64,000 bases of DNA from Pseudomonadota bacterium. GTDB taxonomy: Bacteria > Pseudomonadota > Gammaproteobacteria > Burkholderiales > Rhodocyclaceae. The notes beneath the pieces are model-generated. The model had not been told where the DNA came from. It saw only the letters and a list, made by a program, of their open reading frames with translations, and ran no database searches. Location: the NCBI GenBank assembly GCA_018241725.1, contig JAFEDI010000128.1:62001-126000 (forward strand). Direction: 5' to 3'. Positions 19,948 to 28,312 of the stretch are shown here, one piece after another. Positions within the stretch are counted from its first letter, which is position 1, and each line of letters opens with the position of its first letter. Made by a program: the position numbers and the translations under genes.

Positions 19948-20658
19948 TCAGGCCGACACCACGGCGGCGGCCGTGGCTGCGGCGAGACGGCGACCGCCCC
20001 GCTCCGCTCCGCGCGCCATCCGCTCATCGACGGCCGGCCCGGCGGCCTGCTGGCCGGCCAGCGCGGCCTCCAGTTGCGCGGCTGAAGGCGCATCCCAGAT
20101 CGCCTCGATGGCGCCCATGCGCAGGTAGTTCTCCGCACCTGGTGCGAAGGTCGGCGACGCGGCGGCGAGTTCCTGCAGGCGTTCGTGCGGGATCTTGGTG
20201 ACCCGCGCCATAGCCTTCAGGTCCATCACGCGCACCTGGGTGTCGGCCAGCGCATAGGTCTTGTCCGCCATCAGGCCGAAGGACAGGAAGCCGCCGCTGA
20301 CGGCCTCGCCGGTGACCAGCGCGAGGCTCACATGCCCCTGCCGGCGGGCCAGGTCCACGCAGCGGGCCAGGTGGGCCAGGCTGCCGTTGAGGCACAGCAG
20401 CTCCTCGGCGCGGGACAGGGCCTGACCCTTGGTATCGACGAGGAAGACGATGGGCTGGCCGGGATGCTGATCCACCACGTCGAGCACCCGCCCGGCCAGG
20501 CCGAGGGCGATGTCGTGGCCGATGGCCGCGGCATCGGTGGTGCCGAGCACCGCCACCGTGCCGAGCGCGGTCTTCGCGCAGCCCGCGACGAGCTGGCCAT
20601 GGACGCTCACGTCGTGTCCGGCCGGGAAGAGGCCGTCGAGAATGTGCTGGAGGCTCAT
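19948..20658 (-). CDS. mdcE: Malonate decarboxylase gamma subunit, MdcE
   Basis: One half of the biotin-independent malonyl-S-ACP decarboxylase (crotonase/carboxyltransferase fold). The 236 residues begin MSLQHILDGLFPAGHDV. They include VDTKGQALSRAEELLCLN, LVTGEAVSGGFLSFGLMAD and a C-terminal AIEAIWDAPSAAQLEAAL. The ATG at 20658 overlaps the mdcD stop by 4 bp (ATGA), so production is probably coupled one to one with MdcD, its heterodimer partner. Confidence 0.94.
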   Translation of the reverse strand: MSLQHILDGLFPAGHDVSVHGQLVAGCAKTALGTVAVLGTTDAAAIGHDIALGLAGRVLDVVDQHPGQPIVFLVDTKGQALSRAEELLCLNGSLAHLARCVDLARRQGHVSLALVTGEAVSGGFLSFGLMADKTYALADTQVRVMDLKAMARVTKIPHERLQELAAASPTFAPGAENYLRMGAIEAIWDAPSAAQLEAALAGQQAAGPAVDERMARGAERGGRRLAAATAAAVVSA

Positions 20659-21569
20659 GCCGGCAATCCTTTCTTCAGGGCGACCAGGCTGTCCCGGTCC
20701 ATCATCGGAATCTGTCGGGGTTCGGCGACGCCGAGGGCGCCCCACACGTCGAGGCCGTCGCGCAGGCCGGCAAAGCGCTGGCGACGCTCGGTCAGGCGTG
20801 CTTGCTCGGCGCGCAGCGTGCTGCTCGCCGGCGCCGGCTCATGCCAGCGGGCGAGCAGCGCAATGGCGCCGTCACGGAAGCTGGCCGCATCGTCCTCCAC
20901 CAGCTCGGAGCAGTCGCCGGTCAGGTAGCGGTGCTTGCCGCCGGTGACGCGCCACACCAGCGCGCGGTCCTTGGAGTCGAACTCCTCGACGCCGGCGACC
21001 GTCTCGATGACCTCCGGGCCGGACAAGGCCAGCCGCCCCTCCTCGGACATCACGATGGCCGAGCACAGACGCGACACGATGCCCATACCACCGAAGGCAC
21101 CGCAGCTGCCGCCCACCAGCGCGATGACCGGCACGCCGGCCGCCCGCGTGTCGAGCACCGCCCGCATGATCTCGGAGATGGCGATCAGCCCGGCGTTGGC
21201 TTCGTGCAGGCGCACGCCGCCGGAGTCCGCCATGAAGATCACCGCCGCCGGCTTCTCCTCTACCGCGCGGCGCAGCAGGCCAACGATCTTGGCGCCGTGG
21301 ATCTCGCCCACCGCCCCGCCCATGAACTGCCCTTCCTGGGCGATCACCAGTACCGGCCGGCCACCAAGGGTCGCGGAACCGACGATCACGCCGTCGTCGA
21401 AGGCGCCGGGGATGTCCAGCACCGCCAGGTGCGGGCTGGGCTCGGACGCCTCCGGCGGCAGGAATTCATGGAAGCTGCCGGCATCCAGCACCGCTGCCAC
21501 GCGGGCGCGGGCGCTGGCCTCAAAGTAGCTGCGGCGCAGCGCCAGCTTGTTGGCCACGGGCGCGTTCAT
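20655..21569 (-). CDS. mdcD: Malonate decarboxylase beta subunit, MdcD
   Basis: Carboxyltransferase-like subunit that, with MdcE, decarboxylates malonyl-S-MdcC to acetyl-S-MdcC. The 304 residues contain GGAVGEIHGAKIVGLL, FMADSGGVRLHEANAGL and VGGSCGAFGGMGIVS, the oxyanion-hole and acyl-binding region of this family. There is no biotin carrier or sodium-pump subunit nearby, which fits the cytoplasmic biotin-independent type. Its start overlaps the mdcC stop by 4 bp. Confidence 0.95.
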   Translation of the reverse strand: MNAPVANKLALRRSYFEASARARVAAVLDAGSFHEFLPPEASEPSPHLAVLDIPGAFDDGVIVGSATLGGRPVLVIAQEGQFMGGAVGEIHGAKIVGLLRRAVEEKPAAVIFMADSGGVRLHEANAGLIAISEIMRAVLDTRAAGVPVIALVGGSCGAFGGMGIVSRLCSAIVMSEEGRLALSGPEVIETVAGVEEFDSKDRALVWRVTGGKHRYLTGDCSELVEDDAASFRDGAIALLARWHEPAPASSTLRAEQARLTERRQRFAGLRDGLDVWGALGVAEPRQIPMMDRDSLVALKKGLPA

Positions 21570-21880
21570 TGGACACCTCCGGTGTATTCGCCGAGGGCCT
21601 GGCCCAGGCGCAGGCTGACGACCGCCGGGGTCGCCCCCATGTCGTTGATGGCGATGCGGGTACCGCCGGCCGCGTGGCGGGCGGCGAATTCGGCAATAAC
21701 GGCCTCCCAGATGCGGCCGAAGCCGCGGGCCGAGGTCTTGACCGAGACGACGCAGGCATCAGCCTCGTCGCCCGGACGGATCAGGATCTCCAGGTTGCCA
21801 GAGCCGACCACGCCGCACAGGGCTGCGCCGGCCGCCGGCGTAGCGGGCTGGGCAGGGAAACGGAATTCGAGTTTTTCCAT
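21566..21880 (-). CDS. mdcC: Malonate decarboxylase acyl carrier protein, MdcC (delta)
   Basis: A 104-residue acyl carrier unrelated to AcpP. The prosthetic-group serine is most likely Ser27 in VVGSGNLEIL, placed like the modified serine of other MdcC proteins. The C-terminal INDMGATPAVVSLRLGQAL is family-typical. The ATG at 21880 is 5 bp after the mdcA stop; the longer open frame upstream is a shadow of mdcA. Overlaps mdcD by ATGA. Confidence 0.94.
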   Translation of the reverse strand: MEKLEFRFPAQPATPAAGAALCGVVGSGNLEILIRPGDEADACVVSVKTSARGFGRIWEAVIAEFAARHAAGGTRIAINDMGATPAVVSLRLGQALGEYTGGVQ

Positions 21881-21885
21881 GGCGC

Positions 21886-23541
21886 TCACCAGTTGCGGAA
21901 GCGGGCCGGCGGGGCGTAGAGGCCGCCCGACCAGCGCACGAGGTCTTTGATGGAACGGGCCGCGAGCAGATCGCGGTTGGCCCGGCGGGAATCGATACCC
22001 AGGTCTTCGGCGCGGCGGATCACGCCGCGCTGGCGCAGCTCCTCGACCATCTGGCGGTCGCGGGCCATGCCCACCGGCGTGAAGCCGGCCACACCGCGAA
22101 TGGCCTGCTCGCGCTCCTCCGGCGTACGGCACAGCAGCAGGTTGGCGATGCCTTCCTCCGTCACGATGTGGGTCACGTCGTCGCCGTAGATCATGATCGG
22201 CGGCAGCTCCATGCCCATGCTCTCCTGCAGCTTCCAGGCGTCCAGCTCCTCGACGAAGACCGGCGCCATGTGCTCGCGGAAGGTCTCGACCATCTGCACC
22301 ACCAGCTTGCGGCCGCGGATCGCGTTCGGCCCGCCGGCTTCGCGGCCGGCCTTCAGCCAGGCCGGCGAGGCGTGGCGACGGCCGTGGGGATCGGAGCCCA
22401 TGTTGGGTGCCCCGCCGAAGCCGGTGATGCGCCCCAGTGTGGCGGTCGAGCTGTTGCCGGCCAGGTCCATCTGCAGCGTCGAGCCGATGAACATGTCGCA
22501 GGCGTAGAGGCCGGCTGTCTGCGAGAACGCCCGGTTGGAACGCATGCTGCCGTCGGGACCGGTGAAGAACACGTCGGAGCGGGCCGCGATGTAGTTCTCC
22601 ATACCCACTTCGGAGCCGAAGCTGTGAATGGACTCGACGCAGCCGGACTCGATGGCGGGGATCAGCGTCGGGTGCGGGTTGAGCGCCCAGTGGGTGCAGA
22701 TCTTGCCCTTCAGGCCCAGCTCGGTGGCGTAGGTCGGCAGCAGCAGCTCAATGGCAGCGGTGTCGAAGCCGATGCCGTGGTTGAGGCGCTTGACGCCGTA
22801 CTCGGCGTAGATGCCCTTCAGGGCCATCATCGCCATCAGCACCTGCACGTCGGTGATCTGCGCCGGGTCGCGGGTGAACAGCGGCTCGATGTAGTTGGGG
22901 CGCGGCGCGACGACGTAGAAGTCAACCCAGTCGGCGGGGATGTCCACCCGCGGCAGCGTGTCCACCAGCTCATTCACCTGGGCGATCACGATCCCGCCCT
23001 TGAAGGCCGTGGCCTCGACGATGGCCGGCGTGTCCTCGGTGTTGGGACCGGTATACAAATTGCCGGCGGCGTCCGCCGCATGGGCGGCGATCAGGCACAC
23101 GTTCGGGGTCAGGTCCACGAAATAGCGGCCGAACAGTTCCAGGTAGGTGTGGATCGCGCCGATCTCGATCTGACGGTCCTGCACCAGGCGGGCCAGGCGG
23201 CCGCCCTGGGGGCCGGAGAAGGAGAAGTCGAGCTTGCTGGCGATGCCACGCTCGAACAGATCCACGTGGCTGGGCAGGGCCAGTACCGACTGCACCATGT
23301 GCAGGTCGTGGAGGCGTTCGGGGCTGCAGTCGGCCAGGGTCTCGGCGAGGAAGTCGGCCTGCTTCTGGTTGTTGCCTTCGAGGCAGACCCGGTCGCCCGG
23401 TTCGATCACCGCTTCGAGCAACTCGCCGACGCGGGGCGCCTCGACGCGGCGCGCCAGCCCGAGGGCGGCGGCCCGTTCCAGGCGCTGCAGGCGGCCGCGG
23501 CGACGGGTGTCCCAGGCTCCGGCAGGATGGGGAGCGTTCAT
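21886..23541 (-). CDS. mdcA: Malonate decarboxylase alpha subunit, MdcA
   Basis: Acetyl-S-ACP:malonate ACP transferase, which swaps acetyl for malonyl on MdcC. The 551 residues start MNAPHPAGAWDTRRRGRLQR. They include VCLEGNNQKQADFLAETLA, GNLYTGPNTEDTPAIVEATA, NHGIGFDTAAIELLLPTYA and GGAPNMGSDPHGRRHASPAW. An AGGAG site precedes the ATG at 23541. A longer open frame to 24267 crosses madM in another frame and is not real. First catalytic gene of the operon, 35 bp after madM. Confidence 0.96.
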   Translation of the reverse strand: MNAPHPAGAWDTRRRGRLQRLERAAALGLARRVEAPRVGELLEAVIEPGDRVCLEGNNQKQADFLAETLADCSPERLHDLHMVQSVLALPSHVDLFERGIASKLDFSFSGPQGGRLARLVQDRQIEIGAIHTYLELFGRYFVDLTPNVCLIAAHAADAAGNLYTGPNTEDTPAIVEATAFKGGIVIAQVNELVDTLPRVDIPADWVDFYVVAPRPNYIEPLFTRDPAQITDVQVLMAMMALKGIYAEYGVKRLNHGIGFDTAAIELLLPTYATELGLKGKICTHWALNPHPTLIPAIESGCVESIHSFGSEVGMENYIAARSDVFFTGPDGSMRSNRAFSQTAGLYACDMFIGSTLQMDLAGNSSTATLGRITGFGGAPNMGSDPHGRRHASPAWLKAGREAGGPNAIRGRKLVVQMVETFREHMAPVFVEELDAWKLQESMGMELPPIMIYGDDVTHIVTEEGIANLLLCRTPEEREQAIRGVAGFTPVGMARDRQMVEELRQRGVIRRAEDLGIDSRRANRDLLAARSIKDLVRWSGGLYAPPARFRNW

Positions 23542-23576
23542 GGAATCTCCTGTTGTGTCAGGTTGGGGAAGCCGGC

Positions 23577-24338
23577 TCAGCCGACGATGGCCTTGGTGGC
23601 CAGGAACAGGACCGACGGACCCATCAGGCAGCCCAGGCCGGTGTGGAAGGTGGCGACCAGCGCACCGTAGGGCACCAGGCGCCGGTCGGTGGCGGCGAGA
23701 CCGGCCGACACGCCGCTGACGGTGCCGGCGAGGCCGCCGAAGACCATCGCCGAGCGGGGGTTGTCGAGGCCCATGAAGCGGGCGGCAACCGGCGTGAACA
23801 CCATCACCATGATGGCCTTGATGAGACCGGTGGCGATGGCCAGCGCCATCAGGTCGGAGCTGGCGCCGATCGCCGCGCCGGTCACCGGGCCGACGATGTA
23901 GGTCACCGCGCCGGCGCCGATGGTGGTCATCGCCACCGCGTCGGTGTAGCCCATAGACCAGGCGACAGAGGCGCCGACGATGAAGGGAATGATGGTGCCC
24001 AGCAGCAGGGCCATCACGCCGACCAGGCCGGCCTTCTTCGCCTCGTCCACCTGCACCTCGAAAGCGGTGGCAACGATCGCGAAGTCGCGCATCATCGCGC
24101 CGCCCATCAGGCCGATGCCGGCGAACAGCTTGAGGTCGGCGAGGCCCTTGCTGCCGCCGGTCTGGATGCCGCCCCAGTAGGCCAGCGCCAGGCCGATCAC
24201 GATGGCGATGGCCGAGCCATGCACGCGGCCGAAGGTGAGCTTGCGGGACAGGTGGACCGAGATCCACATGATCAGGCCGACGAAGGCGAAAGCGCCGACG
24301 AGGCTGTTTTCGCGAATGGCGTGTTCAATCATTTCCAT
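23577..24338 (-). CDS. madM: Malonate transporter subunit MadM
   Basis: Large subunit of the two-component malonate importer MadLM. The 253-residue integral membrane protein has about eight hydrophobic segments and starts MEMIEHAIRENSLVGAFAFV. Family-typical segments are GGSKGLADLKLFAGIGLMGG, AGAVTYIVGPVTGAAIG and AGLAATDRRLVPYGALVATF. It lies 16 bp after madL. MadLM carries malonate in symport with a cation (sodium in Malonomonas); the coupling ion here is not shown by the sequence. Confidence 0.95.
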   Translation of the reverse strand: MEMIEHAIRENSLVGAFAFVGLIMWISVHLSRKLTFGRVHGSAIAIVIGLALAYWGGIQTGGSKGLADLKLFAGIGLMGGAMMRDFAIVATAFEVQVDEAKKAGLVGVMALLLGTIIPFIVGASVAWSMGYTDAVAMTTIGAGAVTYIVGPVTGAAIGASSDLMALAIATGLIKAIMVMVFTPVAARFMGLDNPRSAMVFGGLAGTVSGVSAGLAATDRRLVPYGALVATFHTGLGCLMGPSVLFLATKAIVG

Positions 24339-24354
24339 GTCTGTCTCCTCCGGC

Positions 24355-24756
24355 TCAGGACTCTTCGGCCACGGTGCCGGTCTGCCAGGCGGAGTCCTGG
24401 CGCTTCGGTCCGGTGCGGTTGATCAGGGCGATCGTGCAGGCGCACAGCAGCACCGCACCGATGGCGGAGATCAGGGCCACCGGGCCGCCCTTGAGGGCCG
24501 CCACCACGTTCTGCTGGGCGGCCATGGCGACCACCACCGGGATGTACATGGCGGCCCAGAAGCCGACGCCCGCTTCCGTGGTGTCGGGCATCAGGCCGCG
24601 CTTGTGCAGATAAACCCGCGCCGAGATCAGCAGCATCATCGCGATGCCGACCCCGCCGACGTTGGCCTTGACGCCGATGAGACTGCCGAGCAGGTCGCCT
24701 ATATAGACGCCAAGCAGATGGCAGGCGGCCAGGATGGCCGTTCCGTAAATGATCAT
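24355..24756 (-). CDS. madL: Malonate transporter subunit MadL
   Basis: Small subunit of the MadLM malonate importer. The 133 residues hold about four membrane segments and start MIIYGTAILAACHLLGVYIG; VKANVGGVGIAMMLLI and AGVGFWAAMYIPVVVAMAAQ are family-typical. The ATG at 24756 is preceded by AAGGAGGAATT, the strongest ribosome site of the operon. First gene of the madLM-mdcACDEGBH operon and adjacent to the operator-rich intergenic region. Confidence 0.95.
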   Translation of the reverse strand: MIIYGTAILAACHLLGVYIGDLLGSLIGVKANVGGVGIAMMLLISARVYLHKRGLMPDTTEAGVGFWAAMYIPVVVAMAAQQNVVAALKGGPVALISAIGAVLLCACTIALINRTGPKRQDSAWQTGTVAEES

Positions 24757-24828
24757 TTCAATTCCTCCTTATGTGGCCGGGCCACGGTGATGGGTTTGTC
24801 CTGAGCTTCTTGATGAGCTTTCAACGCC

Positions 24829-24923
24829 ATTCATGAATTCACCAGAGTCATTTATGTATTCATAAATTTCGTTTGTGTATACAAGACTAATCCACATGGA
24901 CACAAAGTCAAGGGCTTTGTATA
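24829..24923. promoter_or_regulatory. Candidate MdcY operators in the madL-mdcY intergenic region
   Basis: Four symmetric or half elements are visible. ATTCATGAAT (24829-24838) is a perfect 10-bp palindrome. ATTTATG/CATAAAT lies at 24850-24867 with a 4-bp spacer. TGTATACA (24876-24883) is a perfect 8-bp palindrome, and a TTGTATA half-site is at 24917-24923. The last two resemble the TGTATACA-centred operator reported for MdcY of Acinetobacter (from memory). The stretch is markedly AT-rich. Confidence 0.6.
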
Positions 24924-24945
24924 GTCAATCGAAAGGAGCCAAAAC

Positions 24946-25650
24946 ATGGATGCACTCAACCCCACGCCGGTCCGGCGTTCCGAGCAACTGGGCGAGGAAA
25001 TCGAGGAGCGCATCGTCACCGGCGTATACCCGCCGGGCATGCGCCTGGACGAACAGGAACTGGCCGCTGCCTTCGGCGTATCGCGCACACCGATCCGCGA
25101 GGCGCTGATCCAGCTGGCGTCGATCGGCCTGGTGGAAATCCGCCCGCGGCGCGGTGCGACCGTGCCGGAGATGAGCGCCGACCGCCTGTGCGAGATGTTC
25201 GAGGTGATGGCAGAGCTGGAGTCCATGTGCGGCCGCCTGGCCGCGCGGCGCATCCTGCCGGCGGAGCTGGCCCGCCTGCGGGAAGCCCACCAGGCCTGTG
25301 AAGAGGCGCGGGACGCCGGCAAGCCGGATCTGTACTACCAGCTCAACGAGGTCTTCCACCGCCGCATCTACGAGGCCAGCCACAACGGCTTCCTCGCCGA
25401 GCAGGCCATCGCGCTGCACCGCCGCCTGCGCCCCTACCGGCGCCTGCAGTTGCGGGTGCGCAACCGCATGCAGTCCTCGTTCTCGGAGCATGCCGGCATC
25501 GTCGAGGCGATCGTCGCCGGCAACGGCGACCAGGCCGCCGAACTGCTGCGCAGCCACGTGGTGGTGCAGGGCGAACGCTTCACCGATCTGGTCGCCACGC
25601 TGCGCCAGATGAACGCCCCGGCAGAGCCCGAGGCGGCTACCGCAACGTAG
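24946..25650 (+). CDS. mdcY: GntR-family malonate regulator, MdcY-like
   Basis: A 234-residue FadR/FCD-type GntR regulator. The winged helix at residues ~15-75 has EEIEERIVTGVYPPGMRLDE and ELAAAFGVSRTPIREAL. The C-terminal FCD domain (residues ~90-215) has LNEVFHRRIYEASHN and SEHAGIVEAI with the usual metal-binding His/Asp. AAGGAGCC lies seven bases before the ATG. It is divergent from madL, so it most likely represses or activates the mdc operon in response to malonate or malonyl-CoA. Confidence 0.9.
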   Translation: MDALNPTPVRRSEQLGEEIEERIVTGVYPPGMRLDEQELAAAFGVSRTPIREALIQLASIGLVEIRPRRGATVPEMSADRLCEMFEVMAELESMCGRLAARRILPAELARLREAHQACEEARDAGKPDLYYQLNEVFHRRIYEASHNGFLAEQAIALHRRLRPYRRLQLRVRNRMQSSFSEHAGIVEAIVAGNGDQAAELLRSHVVVQGERFTDLVATLRQMNAPAEPEAATAT

Positions 25651-25745
25651 AGCGCACGCCGCTCTCAAGGAAAGGTCGGGCCGCCCCAGGTTTCCTTGTC
25701 CCCCTCGGGGAGCCGGCTGGGCGCAACCCGGCCCTTGGAGGCACG

Positions 25746-26531
25746 TTATAAGGCGGCGCGCCCGCGCAGCTCGCCGGGCGTCACGCCGAACATGCTGCGA
25801 AAGGCGGCGATGAAGGCCGACGTGGATTCGTAGCCGTGGGCCAGGGCCACGTCCGTCACGCTGTCGCCGGCCTCCAGCGCGTCGAGGGACAACAGCATGC
25901 GCAGGCGTTGCCGCCACTCGCCGAAGCCCAGCCCGGTCTCCTTCACGAACAGGCGCGCCAGCGTGCGCTCCGACGCGCCCGCCTCGACGGCCCACTGGGC
26001 CAGACTACGCGTGTCGTCCGGCTGCTCCTGCAACGCCGCGCAGATCACGCCGAGGCGCCGGTCCTTCGGCAGCGGCAGGCCGAAACCAGCCCGTGGCAGC
26101 CCGGCCAGTTCGTCCAGCAGCACCGCCACCAAGCGCCCCGCCGGGCCCGCCTCGTCGTACTCCACCGGCAGTTCGCCGATGCGCCGGATCAGCTCCCGCA
26201 CCAGCGGGCTCATCTCCAGCACGCAGCATTCCGCTGGCAGGGCAGCCGCCGCGGCCGGCGTGACGTACAGGCTGCGCATCTCGGTGCGGCGGCGATTGAC
26301 CACCTGGTGCGGCAGGTCCGGCGGAATCCACACCGCGAAGCGCGGCGGCGCTACGTAGTCGCCGGCGGCCGTGCGCACCCCGAGCACGCCGCTGCTGGCG
26401 TAGGACAGCTGGCACCAGGGATGGCTGTGCTCCTCGGTCCATGAGCCGGGCGCCAGGCTTTCGTGGCGGTTGTACAGCGGGCGCGGCAGGCTCGCCAGGC
26501 TCGGCACATTGCGTTTGTTCGGGGCGCTCAT
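25746..26531 (-). CDS. AraC-family regulator with cupin sensor
   Basis: A 261-residue protein. The N-terminal cupin-like domain has HSHPWCQLSYASSGVLGVRT and FAVWIPPDLPHQVVNRRRTE. The C-terminal double helix-turn-helix spans residues ~160-258 (SLAQWAVEAGASERTLARLF, DVALAHGYESTSAFIAAFR, FGVTPGELR). The ATG at 26531 is chosen because it starts the conserved region; the open frame continues to 26885 only as a shadow. It is divergent from the transporter at 26625, which it probably controls. The effector is unknown. Confidence 0.88.
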   Translation of the reverse strand: MSAPNKRNVPSLASLPRPLYNRHESLAPGSWTEEHSHPWCQLSYASSGVLGVRTAAGDYVAPPRFAVWIPPDLPHQVVNRRRTEMRSLYVTPAAAAALPAECCVLEMSPLVRELIRRIGELPVEYDEAGPAGRLVAVLLDELAGLPRAGFGLPLPKDRRLGVICAALQEQPDDTRSLAQWAVEAGASERTLARLFVKETGLGFGEWRQRLRMLLSLDALEAGDSVTDVALAHGYESTSAFIAAFRSMFGVTPGELRGRAAL

Positions 26532-26624
26532 GGTGTTTTGTCCGTCAATCGCTATTCGTTGTCGATCTGTCGTTAGAAAGACAGCCTGCCACGCCTTAGA
26601 GTCCACCACCATACCCATAACGAG

Positions 26625-27662
26625 ATGGAGCCCAACGTGCCCTCCAACCCCAACACTGCAAGCGGCTTCCAGAAACTGCGCAAGTGGCTGCACAAGGAAT
26701 GGTTCCTCGTCGGCATGCTCGGTGCGGTCGTCCTTGCCACCCTGCTTCCTGACCTGGGCCGCAGCGGCGGCGTGCTGCACGGCGACGTCGTCACCGACAT
26801 CGGCATCGCCATTGTTTTCTTCCTGCACGGCCTGGGCCTGTCCTTCGCCAGCCTGCGCCAGGGCATCATGAACTGGCGCATCCACGCGGTGGTGCAGAGC
26901 ATGACCTTCGCGGTCTTCCCGCTGGTGTGGTTCCTCGCCGATTCCCTGGTCGGCCAGTGGCTGCCCCGCGACCTGGCGCTGGGCTTCTGCTACCTGTGCG
27001 CGCTGCCGTCCACCATTTCGTCCTCGGTGGCGATGACCGGCCTGGCCCGTGGCAACGTGCCGGCGGCGATCTTCAACGCCACGCTGTCGAGCGTGCTGGG
27101 CATCGTGCTGACGCCGCTGCTGGTGACGCTATTCACCCACGTGGACGGCCAGGGCCTGCCCTTCCTCGAAACGGTGCTGAGCATCGCCAAGCTGCTGCTG
27201 CTGCCCCTCGTGCTCGGCCAGCTGTCCCGCCCGCTGCTGCACGCCTGGCACCAGCGCCACAAGAAGCTGACCACCCTGCTCGACCGCTGGGTGATCCTGA
27301 TGCTGGTGTACTCGGCCTTCTGCGACTCGGTGGCCTCCGGCCTGTGGCGCAACAACGGCATCGGCACGCTGCTCACCGCGATGCTCGGCGCTGCGCTGGT
27401 GCTGGCCCTGGTGCTGGTGTTGTCCACCTGGCTGGCGCGGCGCTTCGGTTTCAAGGTGGAAGACGAGATCACCACGGTGTTCTGCGGCTCGAAAAAGACC
27501 CTCGCTTCCGGCGTGCCGATGGCCAAGCTGCTGTTCGGTGCCAACCCGGCGATCGGCCTGATCGTGCTGCCGATCATGTTCTACCACCAGATCCAGCTCT
27601 TCGTGTGCTCGCTGCTGGCCAACCGCTACGCCCTGCGCAAGGACGCCGCGGCCCCCCATTGA
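26625..27662 (+). CDS. BASS-family (bile acid:sodium symporter-like) transporter
   Basis: A 345-residue membrane protein with about ten hydrophobic segments, of the SBF-like family (PF13593 type). Landmarks are HGDVVTDIGIAIVFFLHGLG, LCALPSTISSSVAMTGLARG and VFCGSKKTLASGVPMAKLLF, the crossed-helix regions that bind sodium and substrate in this fold. The start may be the ATG at 26625 or the GTG at 26637, which has GGAG seven bases upstream. The substrate is unknown; relatives carry organic anions. The AraC regulator next door supports inducible expression. Confidence 0.88.
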   Translation: MEPNVPSNPNTASGFQKLRKWLHKEWFLVGMLGAVVLATLLPDLGRSGGVLHGDVVTDIGIAIVFFLHGLGLSFASLRQGIMNWRIHAVVQSMTFAVFPLVWFLADSLVGQWLPRDLALGFCYLCALPSTISSSVAMTGLARGNVPAAIFNATLSSVLGIVLTPLLVTLFTHVDGQGLPFLETVLSIAKLLLLPLVLGQLSRPLLHAWHQRHKKLTTLLDRWVILMLVYSAFCDSVASGLWRNNGIGTLLTAMLGAALVLALVLVLSTWLARRFGFKVEDEITTVFCGSKKTLASGVPMAKLLFGANPAIGLIVLPIMFYHQIQLFVCSLLANRYALRKDAAAPH

Positions 27663-27715
27663 TGCGGCAGCGCGTCATAATGGCGGGTCGCCACCCACAC
27701 CCGCCTTATGACGCC

Positions 27716-28039
27716 ATGAGCACCGAAACCGCCAGCACCGTCCGCCACTTCGTCACCTACAGCGGCGTCAGCCTGCCGCTGAACCTCACCTCGCCGCTCG
27801 AAGAGGCGGACCTGCGCAACCGCATCACCTTCTACCGCGCTTACTACGACGCGGCCGACCGCATGACCACCTGCGAGAAGGTTGTCTATGGCGAGATCGA
27901 ATCCGCCCATCACTACAGCTACTATCCGAGCGGCGCCCTGCAACAGGCCAAGGTCGTCCAGGTGATCGACGAAGAAACCACGCTGATGGACTACGCCGAG
28001 GACGGCACCCTGCTCTCCTCGACGACGCTGGACGACTGA
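27716..28039 (+). CDS. DUF6156-like conserved protein
   Basis: A 107-residue acidic cytoplasmic protein (MSTETASTVRHFVTYSGVSL, then YYDAADRMTTCEKVVYGEIE and HHYSYYPSGALQQAKVVQ). It resembles small proteins, restricted mainly to betaproteobacteria, that I recall as DUF6156. It has no known function. The ATG at 27716 starts the conserved part; the open frame upstream overlaps the transporter gene. First of four small same-strand genes (27716-29141). Confidence 0.72.
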   Translation: MSTETASTVRHFVTYSGVSLPLNLTSPLEEADLRNRITFYRAYYDAADRMTTCEKVVYGEIESAHHYSYYPSGALQQAKVVQVIDEETTLMDYAEDGTLLSSTTLDD

Positions 28040-28057
28040 GCGGAGCGGAACTTCGCC

Positions 28058-28312
28058 TTGGCCATTCAGTCTGCAGAACGTCGCCGCTGCCTCAGCTGCA
28101 ACCGCTGGGGCGGCGAACGGCGGCCCGGTGCCGAACCCGACACCGTCGAGTACGATGAAAACAACGACCGCGGCCCCTGCCAGGAAGGCCCCTGGCACGG
28201 CACTAGCCGCCGCGGCCCGCGTAATGCCTGCGGCCAGTGGCTGAAGTGGATCGCCCTGGAAAGCGCCCCGGCGGCGCCCGCCCCAGCCCCTCCGGACAAG
28301 ACCGACCCATGA
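28058..28312 (+). CDS. Small cysteine-containing conserved hypothetical (TTG start)
   Basis: An 84-residue protein with four Cys: CLSCNRWGG near residue 11, GPCQEGPWHG near 41 and ACGQWLKW near 58. The spacing suggests a zinc or redox centre. The start appears to be TTG at 28058, 18 bp after the previous stop; there is no in-frame ATG ahead of the CxxC. Its TGA overlaps the ATG of the thioredoxin-like gene (ATGA), so the two are translationally coupled. Similar short proteins occur in related bacteria; no function is known to me. Confidence 0.65.
   Translation: MAIQSAERRRCLSCNRWGGERRPGAEPDTVEYDENNDRGPCQEGPWHGTSRRGPRNACGQWLKWIALESAPAAPAPAPPDKTDP

Noticed and set aside
18391-20085. Plus-strand 564-codon open frame across the mdc genes
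   Set aside because: It is a shadow of mdcB/mdcG/mdcE with low-complexity Pro/Arg composition.
21886-24267. A 793-residue version of MdcA extending into madM
   Set aside because: The first ~240 residues are the wrong frame of madM; MdcA similarity and an AGGAG site begin at 23541.
24757-24945. Riboswitch ahead of madL
   Set aside because: The region shows DNA-type palindromes and a GntR gene divergent from it, but no recognisable aptamer.
25651-25745. Terminator after mdcY
   Set aside because: CCCCTCGGGG-type pairing is short and there is no T-tract.
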